The notes beneath the pieces are model-generated. The model did no database searches and was not told where the DNA came from. It saw nothing but the letters and a program-made list of their open reading frames with translations. From Enoplolaimus lenunculus (Eukaryota > Nematoda > Enoplea > Enoplida > Thoracostomopsidae): DNA of 64,000 nt. Positions 55,200 to 64,000 of this stretch are shown here, in pieces; position 1 is the stretch's first letter, and the number at the start of each line of letters is the position of its first letter. The position numbers and the translations under genes are program-made. The stretch is taken from the NCBI GenBank assembly GCA_030248215.1, contig JASANG010002054.1, forward strand, positions 1-64,000, given 5' to 3'.

Positions 55200-55290
55200 A
55201 GTCGACATTGGTGGGGGGGGGGCCCCCGGGCGGGGGGGTGCCCTCTCCGCCCTACGAGCTCCAGGGCCCGTAGGGGGACCCCCGGAGAGG
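55200..55290. other. G/C-run hairpin at the end of the left arm
   Basis: Long G and C runs (GGGGGGGGGGCCCCCGGGCG; CTACGAGCTCCAGGGCCCGTAG can fold) directly at the point where arm homology stops. Could be a real structured break point or poor consensus. Confidence 0.55.
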
Positions 55291-55740
55291 GGAATCTCTT
55301 TTGGTTAGGTTATTTATTTTACCACCCTCGCCACACTCGTCTGATATGCGGTATATCGTTTAAAATGTTTATTTGTCTTGTGTCAATAGCTTGAGCGATA
55401 CGAAGGCTAGGAATAACTTTGAAACAAGTACGCTTTAAAGTTTCGAATTCACTTTATTTGTCTGATTCATTTATGCGCTACATAGGGAATTGCATTTATG
55501 AGCCCTATTAGGTTAATTATCCCTAGATTTTATAGGATACGACTCCTATATTGACTCAAAGGGCCGCCTCTTAACCCCTTTATCGCATAATAATTTTGTC
55601 TCTATTAAAGTCGTTGTAGAATATTTAATAAATAATCAATTATTTATTGGTAATACAAGACAGAGTATCGTTACAAGAAGTAAGCAAGTCAGGCTAAAAA
55701 GATAATAAAAACATTAGCAAATATAATTTTATAAAAAAAT

Positions 55741-55938
55741 GGCCCATGTATAGAACAGGGCCGGATCGTTTTCCAGCGGGGCTGTAATAGAGACAGTTTA
55801 AGCTTTAGACTACTTTTTTTGCTTAGGCTTAGGCTTAGGAATAGGCTCATCCATACGCTTAGGCTTAGGCTTAGGCTTAGGCTTAGGCTTAGGAATATGC
55901 TTATGCTACTGATCCGGCTCTCTTCTATACATGGGCCG
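55741..55938 (+). mobile_element. TelA MITE, near consensus
   Basis: GGCCCATGTATAGAACAGGG and GGCTCTCTTCTATACATGGG at the ends; a run of six TTAGGC-type hexamers in the core. Confidence 0.92.
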
Positions 55939-56039
55939 TTAGTATTATTTTGAACTTAAATTTAAACAAGAAATAAATTAAAAATAGTATTCATTTTGAC
56001 CTGTACAGCTATTTGGTTAAAACAAGGCATAAAAGAAGT

Positions 56040-56219
56040 GGCCGATGTTACTTTAAGGGGCGTCCAGGTTTCTGGTGGATCTATAAAAGTGTAGGTTTAG
56101 ATTCAAGATGCTTCGGCTTAGGTTTAGGCTTAGGACCACATTTTTGCAACGCTTAGGCTTAGGCTTAGGTTTAGGAATACGCTTAATCTACTGTTACGCT
56201 CGTAAAAGTAACATTGGCC
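56040..56219 (+). mobile_element. TelB MITE
   Basis: GGCCGATGTTACTTTAAGGG left end, subterminal GTCCAGGTTTCTGGTGG, right end AAAAGTAACATTGGCC. Confidence 0.88.
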
Positions 56220-56316
56220 AAAGAGGTTTAAGGCATAGACGTACCGAGGAAGTGAGAATTTTAGCCACGTTTTCGAAAAGCGATATATTTTGGTTCGAAA
56301 TGGCACATCGGCAAAT

Positions 56317-56410
56317 CGTTAAGCCTAAGCAAAAAAATTAGTCTAAAGCTTAAACTGACTCTATTATAGCCCCTAAGGAAAACGATCCGGCCCTGTTCTA
56401 TACATGGGCC
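56317..56410 (-). mobile_element. TelA MITE, right half
   Basis: GCCTAAGCAAAAAAATTAGT then GGCCCTGTTCTATACATGGG; left half missing. Confidence 0.8.
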
Positions 56411-56585
56411 ATGGAAATTTATAGCAAAATTTCCCACAGTTAACAAAAATTATATCGTTTGGTACGTTTTGATTTTAGTTTCTGGCAAAAGGTTGATGTG
56501 TTGTCGGAGGTTCTCACAAAAAAAGCCTATAAACCAAAATTTTCGACAATGCTTTATAAATGCTTGTAAAACTTGCAAATTAAAC

Positions 56586-56857
56586 ATTAAACCTTTCTCA
56601 CATGAATATTTTTTATTTTCCCTGAGACCTACGTTTGTGCTAGGATTCGAACTCCAGTGACTGAAGTGGGAGGCGTATACCATCACCACCCAGCTATAGG
56701 AGCTTGACGCTCGAGCCCGAGGGGGCTCTCACGTCTTGTGGTGATTTAGTACTATGTATACGTGTTGCAATTGTTAAAAACGGTGCGATATATACTATTT
56801 AACGTATATACGCTGCACTGAGTTGCCTACAGGCAAGTCAATGTGAGAAGGGGTTAA
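56586..56857 (-). mobile_element. T-family MITE
   Basis: TTAAACCTTTCTCACATGAA first and ATGTGAGAAGGGGTTAA last; B-box on minus as GGATTCGAACTCC. Confidence 0.85.
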
Positions 56858-57145
56858 TGTAACTACCTAATACTGCCTCGCTTCCGGTTCTAATTTGTCC
56901 CTGACGGGGGTAAATTTTGTTGACCTCCGATTTCGACTGTCACTCCGGTATTTTTCACCTCCTGTTGCACCCTGTAGACCAATATTATGTCGAATTCTGG
57001 AAAAGACCCAATCCCACATGCTCCCTTTTTAGATCGAGCTGTATAGAATTCAGTAGGACTGGAGTTAAATTTCAAAAGCGTTTGGACTCCCAAATTTACA
57101 ATTTTTGCAAAAACATCTACATTTTGCGTTGAATTGCAGATGCAT

Positions 57146-57376
57146 CGGTAAATTCCGATGAGTTAATTAATCCACTCACACGAATGCTGGTAACTTCTGA
57201 GTAAATAAATGTTAACTTTCACTCACTCTGAGTTCTCACTCTGAGTTGAGCTGATTGCGGGAAGCTTGATTAGCTTAATCAGAATGAGTTGAAACAACTC
57301 AGAATTATCAGTTCTGATAGTCCTAACTCCGACTAAATGATTCAAGTTAAACTCAACTCACTGGAATTTACACTGT
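57146..57376. mobile_element. S-family palindromic MITE (right arm)
   Basis: CGGTAAATTCCGATGAGTTA and CTGGAATTTACACTG; fuller than the left-arm counterpart. Confidence 0.8.
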
Positions 57377-57508
57377 TCTGCACTCTACAAATTGAATTAA
57401 ATTTTTCGCCACTAATGACCATTGTTTGATTTTCTAACATATTTTCGCTGTCTACAGACTACAATTTTGTTAAACTCCCGTTGACTTTCAATCAATCTAT
57501 ACTCGAGT

Positions 57509-57880
57509 TCAACTGAACGTCGCTGTTCGTTTGAGTACCAGAGCTTTTTTGTCATTTTGAAATCTGTCCATTACTCGTTTGCCGAGTCGTCTGTGGTCAT
57601 ATTGGAACCATTCAGCGTACCGCGGATTTAGCAATTCAATACTACAGCATTCATTATCTTTTAGTAAGGATTCGCTTGTTCCTTGAGTTATTAACGCTGA
57701 CATATACGTTTTAATATAAGATTGATCATTCATTTGTGACGTATCTTGGGTGCTTTGCCGTTGCTCAATACATTCTGGTTCGCATACGATATATTCTTCG
57801 TAGTATGGAATATGTATTGCGGAACAGTGAAACGCGACAAATGTGGCCAAAACGCTCACAGAGTACGCCAAGTGAAACAT
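57509..57880 (-). CDS. Small secreted protein with a GKR motif (right-arm copy)
   Basis: Same 123-residue protein as 54374-54745 with H at residue 18 in the signal peptide. Frame, four mature cysteines and RRLGKR are kept. It is divergent in direction from the other copy across the spacer, and upstream TTTTCAG acceptor-like sites are present in mirrored positions. Confidence 0.65.
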   Translation of the reverse strand: MFHLAYSVSVLATFVAFHCSAIHIPYYEEYIVCEPECIEQRQSTQDTSQMNDQSYIKTYMSALITQGTSESLLKDNECCSIELLNPRYAEWFQYDHRRLGKRVMDRFQNDKKALVLKRTATFS

Positions 57881-57961
57881 TATTAGGCTTTTTTATTACA
57901 CGAAAAACTTATACTGAAAATAGTAATTAAATTCTGAAAATAAAAACAAGTTAATGTATAA

Positions 57962-58568
57962 AGGCTGAGTTTCTGAAATCTTAAGTATTTGCTAATACTT
58001 AATTTATTTAAGTGTCCGACTTAAGTAAATACTTAACTTTTTCAGTTAAAACAAACAACAGCCAAATGTGAGCCATTGTCATTGGTAAGTTATTGTTTTG
58101 CGTTATATTAACCAGACACCATTAGTGTACAATTTCAATTACACTGTAAATTCCAATGAGTTAATCAATCAATTCAGACGGAAAGTTAGTTATTTCTGAG
58201 TTAATAACAGTAAACCTTAGCTCACTCTGAGGTGCTCACTGTGAGTTGTGTTGACTCCGGATGAGTTGCTTAATTAACTCAGATTGAATTGAATCAGCTC
58301 AAAATTCTGAGTTCTGATAGTCCTAACTCAGGCTGACTGATTCAACTTATTCTGAGTTAAAATCAACTCACCTGAAATTTACAGTGTAGAAAATGGGTAA
58401 TATGCATCAACTGTTTGTAATATATGAAATTTATTTACAGACTTAACTGTTTAGTTTAACTTAAGTACTCTTTTAAAAACTACAAAAGGGTTTTATGCAT
58501 CTGATTGCTTCGCACATACTTTAAGTACTAAGTCGTACATAAGTAAGGTTTCAGAAACCCAGCCATTG
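57962..58568. mobile_element. Q-family element with nested S-family MITE (right arm)
   Basis: Mirror of 53688-54294: GGCTGAGTTTCTGAAATCTT left end and GGTTTCAGAAACCCAGCC right end, with an S-family MITE at 58139-58388 inside. Confidence 0.75.
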
Positions 58569-58942
58569 TTAAAGCCTAACATCTTGTAATTATATTGCAA
58601 CTAATGGTGTACGTATCGATCAGGGGTGGACCGTTTTCCCGCAGGGTGTGAATGTACGGAGTACTTTTTCGTTTTGCTTCTTGGTAGACCATAATGGCAT
58701 ATTTGTAAATCGACAGTGATGAGATACAAGAAAATAAAGCTTAATTGAACCATGACACTATTTTTTGCTTCCCCCACAAAGGAATTTCCTCTTCGCCACC
58801 ACACAGAATTGTTTTGACTTTGGCTCTCGGGTGAGCTATTACTCCTCGGAACCCGCTGTAAGTTCAGGCATCCCTAGGCAGAATGGAGGCAGTCGATAGC
58901 GCCAAAAACTTCCCACAAAGAAAACAATTGAGTATCGAAACA

Positions 58943-59124
58943 TTGGCTCATGTTACTTTAAGGGGCGTCAAGGTTTTGTTTAGACTAATTTTTTGCTTGG
59001 CTTACGCTTAGGCGTAGGCTTTTAATAATCTGCTCATTCTAACGTGTAGGGTTAGGCTTAGGCGCATGCTTCGGCTTAGGAATATGGTTATAATACTGTT
59101 CCGTTCCTGTTCTTTACATTGGCC
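58943..59124 (+). mobile_element. Chimeric TelB-TelC MITE (right arm)
   Basis: Mirror of 53131-53312 with the same TelB and TelC ends. Confidence 0.85.
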
Positions 59125-60223
59125 AACTATTTTTATACCAAATATGGTTTTTACGAGCTTCCTTGAAAACATTTGTCTTTGTCTTTGATACCTTATTTTA
59201 AAGTGATTGATCAGTGCTATTTTTTCCTCAAACGGCTGCGACCGGAATAGAAAATGTAGTTTCATATTAACACAGGTTTGCAACAAATTTTTCATATGTC
59301 TGATAAATGTATTTACTTATCGTTTTTGTAACTTTTTGACGCAAAAAAAGACAAAAAAGTTTTGTTTGCGAAATCACGAATTTGCTGAAATATTTCTCAG
59401 AATAGTCGTGTGCCGCATTGTGGTTACTCCAAGTTTTTAATGCTGAATAAAAATAATAAATCTTAAAATAAAAAGGTAATACTTAAAATCACAAAAATGA
59501 GAAAATTAATGCGAAAAATAGCCCTAAAATGATTCTAAATATACACAAAAGCCGCTACAATGTTGATATAAGGACGATTGCTCAAAGAAAACCCGAGTCT
59601 CAGTTCCTAAATCACGAAGCAGGTGGCACTCAATTGTGTAACTTTTTTTGTTACATAATCTTTTGTAAATAACACACAAAATGTTTCAAATATAACACAA
59701 TAATAACACACTTATCATGCATCAACCAATCAAATCACGCCGATCTAATCACTGAACGTGTGCATACACAAAAGGTACGGAGCAAAATGTCGCGTGACAC
59801 GGTAAAAAACACAAATTTGTGAACATTTTGCGCATGATTGAGAACAATTGTCTACTTGAATTCGGTACACATGAGAGCAGTAGTAACCCCGCATTCACCC
59901 GCCCTGTTTCGTACATACCCATTGTTGACTCTAAAAGCCAATCAGAGTAAACAGTCACTTTTCTGTCAATTGATTTACAAATAAATTTACTCTTACACTT
60001 TGAAGCGTTTTCTTATACAAGATTTTTTTCATTTTTAAACATTTGTTCCAGCGATTTCAGATATTGAAAGTTGCCAGCTGTATCATAAACCTTTTTGTCT
60101 CTACTGTGTTTAACACGTGGCACCAGTTTAGTAATAGGTCTTCAAACCATGAAATTGCGGAAGCTTTGAACCTCAAATTCTACACTGTAGGATGTTTATA
60201 GATAGTAAGTAAGAATTTTTTCA

Positions 60224-60491
60224 TTAACCCTTTCTCACATGAATATTTTCAATTTCATATGAGATCTAATTTTAAGGTAAGATTCGATTCGCAGTCTCGC
60301 GGGTGGGAGGCGTTTACCATAACAACTGAGCTATAGCTTGACGCTCGAGCCCGAGTAGGCTCTCACGTCTTGTGGAGGTTTTGCACTGCGCATATATGTT
60401 ATAAATGTTAAACACTGCTCACAGTGTGTGTATTGCTCGTACATTATTGTATTTAGTTGCTCATAGTATACTCTATGAGTGAAAGGGTTAA
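60224..60491 (-). mobile_element. T-family MITE, subfamily 2 (right arm)
   Basis: TTAACCCTTTCTCACATGAA first, GAGTGAAAGGGTTAA last; GACTCGAGCCCGAGTAGGCT-type body before the tRNA-like part. Confidence 0.85.
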
Positions 60492-60731
60492 TTTATAATT
60501 TGTGCACAATTTTTGCAGTTAATTTCTTAGTGAAACAGTTATAAATTGCGTTAATTTAACCCACATAAATCGTGGCATGGAATCGAATATAACATTTTGT
60601 CAATAAAATTTGTTCGGGTTACGCATGACGCGCGGCACAACACGTCGTCAGCACCGTACAACAAGTATAGCGCAGCCGTTAATAATCAAATTTGAAATTT
60701 TTTAAAAATTAAGTAGCATGACAAAAACTGG

Positions 60732-61240
60732 TCATTATTATTAGGGGGTCTTTTACCATATTTCCCCCCATCCGAGCCCGTTTCGCATATTTGAGCTTCC
60801 TGACCTCCACTGATCATTCTACGCCTTCATTTAAATTTTTGAAAAATTCGATTTTTTAGGTTTCAAGATTCACCTTGGGACCCAAAGCTCCAAAAAAATT
60901 TCTTAGTTTTAAAGTTTGACAAGTTATATACCATTCAATGCAGCTTGCGGAGCTCAGTGCAATGGTGTTAAATGTTTCGCAATCAGACGATTGGTTAACG
61001 AATTATGGTCATAAACAGCATTGGACGCAGTTCAGCAAGCTGCATTGAATAGTATATAAATTGTCTAACTTTTTGACAAAAGAATTTTTGGGTACCAAGG
61101 TGGGACCTTGGGACATTAAAAAACGATAATTCAAATTTAGGTGTGGAATGATCAGAGCAGGTCATGAGAAGCTCAAATATGCAAAATTTTGTAAATCCAC
61201 CGATTTTTGGTAAAACGCGGTCTGGTGGATAACCGAAAAA
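60732..61240. mobile_element. Foldback element (right arm)
   Basis: Mirror of 51016-51522. Confidence 0.7.
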
Positions 61241-61414
61241 ACCCCTTTATGACCGTCCAGGTTTCTAGTCGGTATGTAAAAAAGTAGGTTTAGATTCTAG
61301 ACCACATTGTTTATTTAGACTTAGGTTTAGGAATACACTTTTTTCAACGCTCAGGCTAACCGGCTCAGGAATATGTTTCATCTACTGTTACTACCCTAAA
61401 AGTAACGTTGGCCC
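61240..61414 (+). mobile_element. TelB MITE, decayed (right arm)
   Basis: Mirror of 50852-51015. Ends CTAAAAGTAACGTTGGCCC. Confidence 0.7.
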
Positions 61415-62258
61415 AATAAGTTATGGTTTATAGTAAATATTTGTAAACGGTTAAAGTTTGCAATAGCAACCTCATAAAATAGCAAATCAACGACTGTTTT
61501 CCAATTCAAATGAACCAAGCAAATTTGTTAGATTGTGTTTTTGCATCAAATTTAATTTTAAAAATTAAAATAGAAAACATTTTGCGTAAGTAATGTATAG
61601 AAACGTATCTACAGAACGCCCAAGGGGGCTGTAGAGACTGCCAACGTAAGACACACCTAAAATACTGAGTCACTAATTATGTTACAGGAACCAAAATTTC
61701 AGCCGTTTTTTGGTGCTATCCTTGGTCATTTGAAATTGTCCGGTCAGGTGCGTAGCCAGGGGTTTATTTCTTGAATGTATCAGAGGCGGATCTAAAAATT
61801 TCTAACGGGGGTGGGCGGACTGGCAAATGTTATAAAATGCAAATGTTGTGGTTTTTATCATTTTATCACAAAATAATTCTGGCGGAAAAATTGTATTTTT
61901 TACGGAAAAATTGTCTGAACTCAAATAATTGTAGTATAGGGACCTAATGGAAGGTATTGATTTTACGTAGAAAGGTTTTCCGAGCAAGCATTAATGTTAT
62001 ACTCCTAAAGGGCTAAAAACGCCCCATTTTCTTGTGTCTCTGAAATTTCGAGAGGGGATATACCCCTCTTATCCCCTCTCTTGTATTTTACCCCTGTCTC
62101 AGGTACATTAAGGGTAATGACCAAAAATTAAATTGTTAGATTTGTTTGTGAAGAGCTTAGAAATGTAATTAAGAAAATGACCTTTTTAAAATTTAAATTC
62201 AACTGAAAAATACCTTTCAAGTTAATGGGGGGGGGGCTGTTGCAACCATACCTACAGT

Positions 62259-62449
62259 GGACAATGTACAGAACATTGCAGGAACAGTAGTATAAGCATA
62301 TTCCTAAGCCTAAGCCTAAACCTAAGCCTAAGCCTAAGCCTGAGCCTAAACCTCAGCCTAAGCCTAAGCAAAAAATAGTGTAAAGCTCAAACTGACTCTA
62401 TAGTAGCCCCTTCGAAACACGATCCGGCCCTGTTCTATACATGGGCCGC
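62259..62449 (-). mobile_element. TelA MITE (right arm)
   Basis: Mirror of 49784-49972; right end GGCCCTGTTCTATACATGGG is closer to the family consensus than the left-arm copy. Confidence 0.88.
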
Positions 62450-62661
62450 TACGGTCATATTGACCAATTTGCACCGGTTTGCCCAAAAATACGGTCAGTT
62501 CACAGGTTTTCGGAACTAACGGAAAAATTCTCGTTTTACATGACAATATATTTAGCAATAACAGCGGTTTAGAAATAATACAAGTAATCTAAAATGCAAT
62601 AAAATATTCATAAATTAAGTTTTTTTAGAACAAAACGTTTCTATTCCCTCCAAGAAAAAAT

Positions 62662-62743
62662 GAGGGTTGCGCTATACTTTTTTGACGTGCGGCGCCGTCC
62701 GTCACAGTGCGGAGCTGTCCGTCACAGTGCGGCGTCGTCATAT
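62662..62743. mobile_element. K-family MITE (right arm)
   Basis: GGGTTGCGCTATACTTTTTT then GCCGTCCGTCACAGTGCGG units. Confidence 0.75.
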
Positions 62744-63249
62744 TCGACCGCAATTCGACGCAATTTTGCAGTTTATGACAGATAAAAACTATTTCGTGTG
62801 CTACAGATTTTGGGTTTATGCCCCACCTAAACAAATGAAATCAAAGATACTAGAAATCGTCGGCTGTTATACACCCCTCCCTCCTTAGGCCTAGATTTTA
62901 AGCTAAATCTCAGATTTAGGTTTATCAAGAACCAATGGCTAAGATTAAGCCGTACATTAATTCTAAGCCTTGATCTTAAATGTGTACAAAATATACGATA
63001 CAAAAGGTAATAAAATCCAAAACTTTAACGAAAACTAAAACGACCGAACTGAACAAACCGTATCATTACTGTGCTAACCACCGTTTTGCAATAGTAGCAA
63101 AACATTTGTTGGTCCTTGAAACGGGGGGTGGTTCCTGGATTGGGTGTCTAGTCTTTCCAAACCCGTCCTGGCTGCTCGTCTTCATCAGAACAAAGTTTGA
63201 TTTTAAAAAACAGCTAAAAACTGTTTTACTATAAAAGTAAATTTAAGCA

Positions 63250-63516
63250 ATGAAAACTCGATTGTTGTATTTGTGTTTGTTGGGTTTTGTGCTGGTTCAA
63301 CAGTCCGCAGGATCATCGTTTCCGTGGAATATTTGGTTTGATGGACCAGAATTGGGTACGTTTCAATTGAAGAACGATTTTTGGTTAAGAAATCAGAAAA
63401 ATTTTTCGGACAAAGCCAAAACACCGTTTCGATATACGGGTAACCGGGGGGCATGTATGATTCACAGCGTTGGATCCATGAAATTTGTGACAGCGAAATG
63501 CTGGCAACAGTTATGA
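63250..63516 (+). CDS. Small secreted protein, 88 residues (right-arm copy, intact)
   Basis: I do not recognise a family. Residues 1-21 form a strong signal peptide (MKTRLLYLCLLGFVLVQQSA, then G). The mature 67 residues have two cysteines (69 and 84), aromatic-rich SFPWNIWFDGPELG, and a basic C-terminal half. TATAAAAG lies about 20 bp upstream of the ATG, too close for a standard TATA box unless the 5' UTR is tiny. Stop TGA. The left-arm counterpart is shifted by one base. It could be an antimicrobial-like or other secreted peptide; no cleavage or knot motif proves it. Confidence 0.6.
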   Translation: MKTRLLYLCLLGFVLVQQSAGSSFPWNIWFDGPELGTFQLKNDFWLRNQKNFSDKAKTPFRYTGNRGACMIHSVGSMKFVTAKCWQQL

Positions 63517-63741
63517 AACGCAATATTTACTATATGCATATAAATTTGCCAATTTTCTGAGATGATGAAAATTGGATGGGAACGTTTTCAGTTTATACAT
63601 AAAATTTTCTGATTTGGATCTGTTCGTGCTGCTTCAGCGAAATCCGTTTGGATTCGCATCAAAGCTGAATACATAATCCGGACTTTTTAGCTAAACTTAA
63701 AGTTTAGACGTGCTTTAATTTGAGCCACTGTAACTCCGTGT

Positions 63742-63944
63742 GCACTGCAAAAAATGGTGAGTCAAATTGACTCTCTCCGAAATAGGCGTTTCCTGACTAC
63801 ACTAACTGAGTCAAAATTCGACTCCGCCAGAGTCAATTTGAGCCGAATTTGACTCTGGCAGAGTCGAATTTTAACTCAGTTTGTGTAGTCACGAAAAGCC
63901 TATTTCGGAGAGAGTCAATTTGACTTACAATTTTTTGTAGTGTG
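63742..63944. mobile_element. G-family palindromic MITE (right arm)
   Basis: CACTGCAAAAAATGGTGAGT and ACTTACAATTTTTTGTAGTG at the ends. Confidence 0.9.
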
Positions 63945-64000
63945 CGGTACACAGAGGGCTCGTGGCTATTCTATGAGGTCTGTGGGTTGGTCGTAGAATA

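Larger units (their letters stand above)
48231..55212 (+). repeat. Left arm of a giant inverted repeat
   Basis: The reverse complement of 56978-64000, matched along its whole length by gene copies, MITEs and unique sequence. Paired coordinates sum to 112231-112269 along the arm, so indels are few. The outer edge at 48231 pairs with base 64000, so the true outer limit is not visible. The inner about 250 bp (54950-55212) carries many small deletions relative to the right arm. The arms are nearly identical otherwise. Confidence 0.95.
55213..56977. other. Spacer of the giant inverted repeat
   Basis: About 1.77 kb not shared between arms. 55291-55740 is AT-rich with nothing recognised. After that come a TelA, a TelB, a TelA fragment and a T-family MITE in quick succession. 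Confidence 0.8.
56978..64000 (-). repeat. Right arm of a giant inverted repeat (runs off the window)
   Basis: Reverse complement of 48231-55212. The last 60 bases of the window (to TCGTAGAATA) still match the left arm, so the arm is longer than seen. Confidence 0.95.

Overview
The window looks like nuclear DNA of a nematode with a repeat-rich, AT-rich genome. Three things point there: the interspersed repeats are packed with the nematode telomere hexamer TTAGGC (or GCCTAA), there is a six-exon cuticlin-type ZP gene, and the other genes are small-exon genes with standard GT-AG introns. Introns of roughly 0.6-5 kb filled with MITEs do not resemble Caenorhabditis. A larger-genome lineage is likely, but that is inference and the species cannot be named from this sequence.

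Layout. 0.4-0.6 kb: a possible coding exon (+). 1.9-3.1 kb: an intronless ionotropic-receptor-like gene (-). 3.2-10.6 kb: repeats only, including a 0.9 kb telomere-like mosaic. 10.6-18.9 kb: a complete cuticlin-like ZP gene (+) of six exons, with a GC-AG intron, a 36-bp minisatellite in intron 4, a furin site and a C-terminal membrane anchor. 19-29.7 kb: repeats, two more minisatellites (29 bp and 24 bp units), a tRNA-derived SINE and a GC-rich insertion inside a MITE. 29.7-39.0 kb, perhaps to 42.6 kb: a histidine-acid-phosphatase-family gene (-) in at least seven exons whose HD catalytic pair reads NR. 45.2-46.3 kb: the last two exons of a gene (-) encoding a disordered Ser/Arg/Asp-rich tail. 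48.2-64.0 kb: a very large inverted repeat (arms of at least 6.9 kb, spacer about 1.8 kb) that carries two small secreted-protein genes, once on each arm. The right arm runs off the window.

Most of the rest is a dense community of short non-autonomous DNA transposons. Three related families (called TelA, TelB and TelC here) have distinct terminal inverted repeats, but all have a core of TTAGGC hexamers. A fourth family (T) has TTAA/piggyBac-like ends and a body resembling tRNA-Gly(CCC). Other families are palindromic. No transposase, retroelement coding region, CRISPR array or bacterial gene was recognised. The genes do not form an obvious pathway; the ZP protein belongs to the cuticle/apical matrix, the receptor to chemosensation or signalling, and the duplicated small proteins to secretion.
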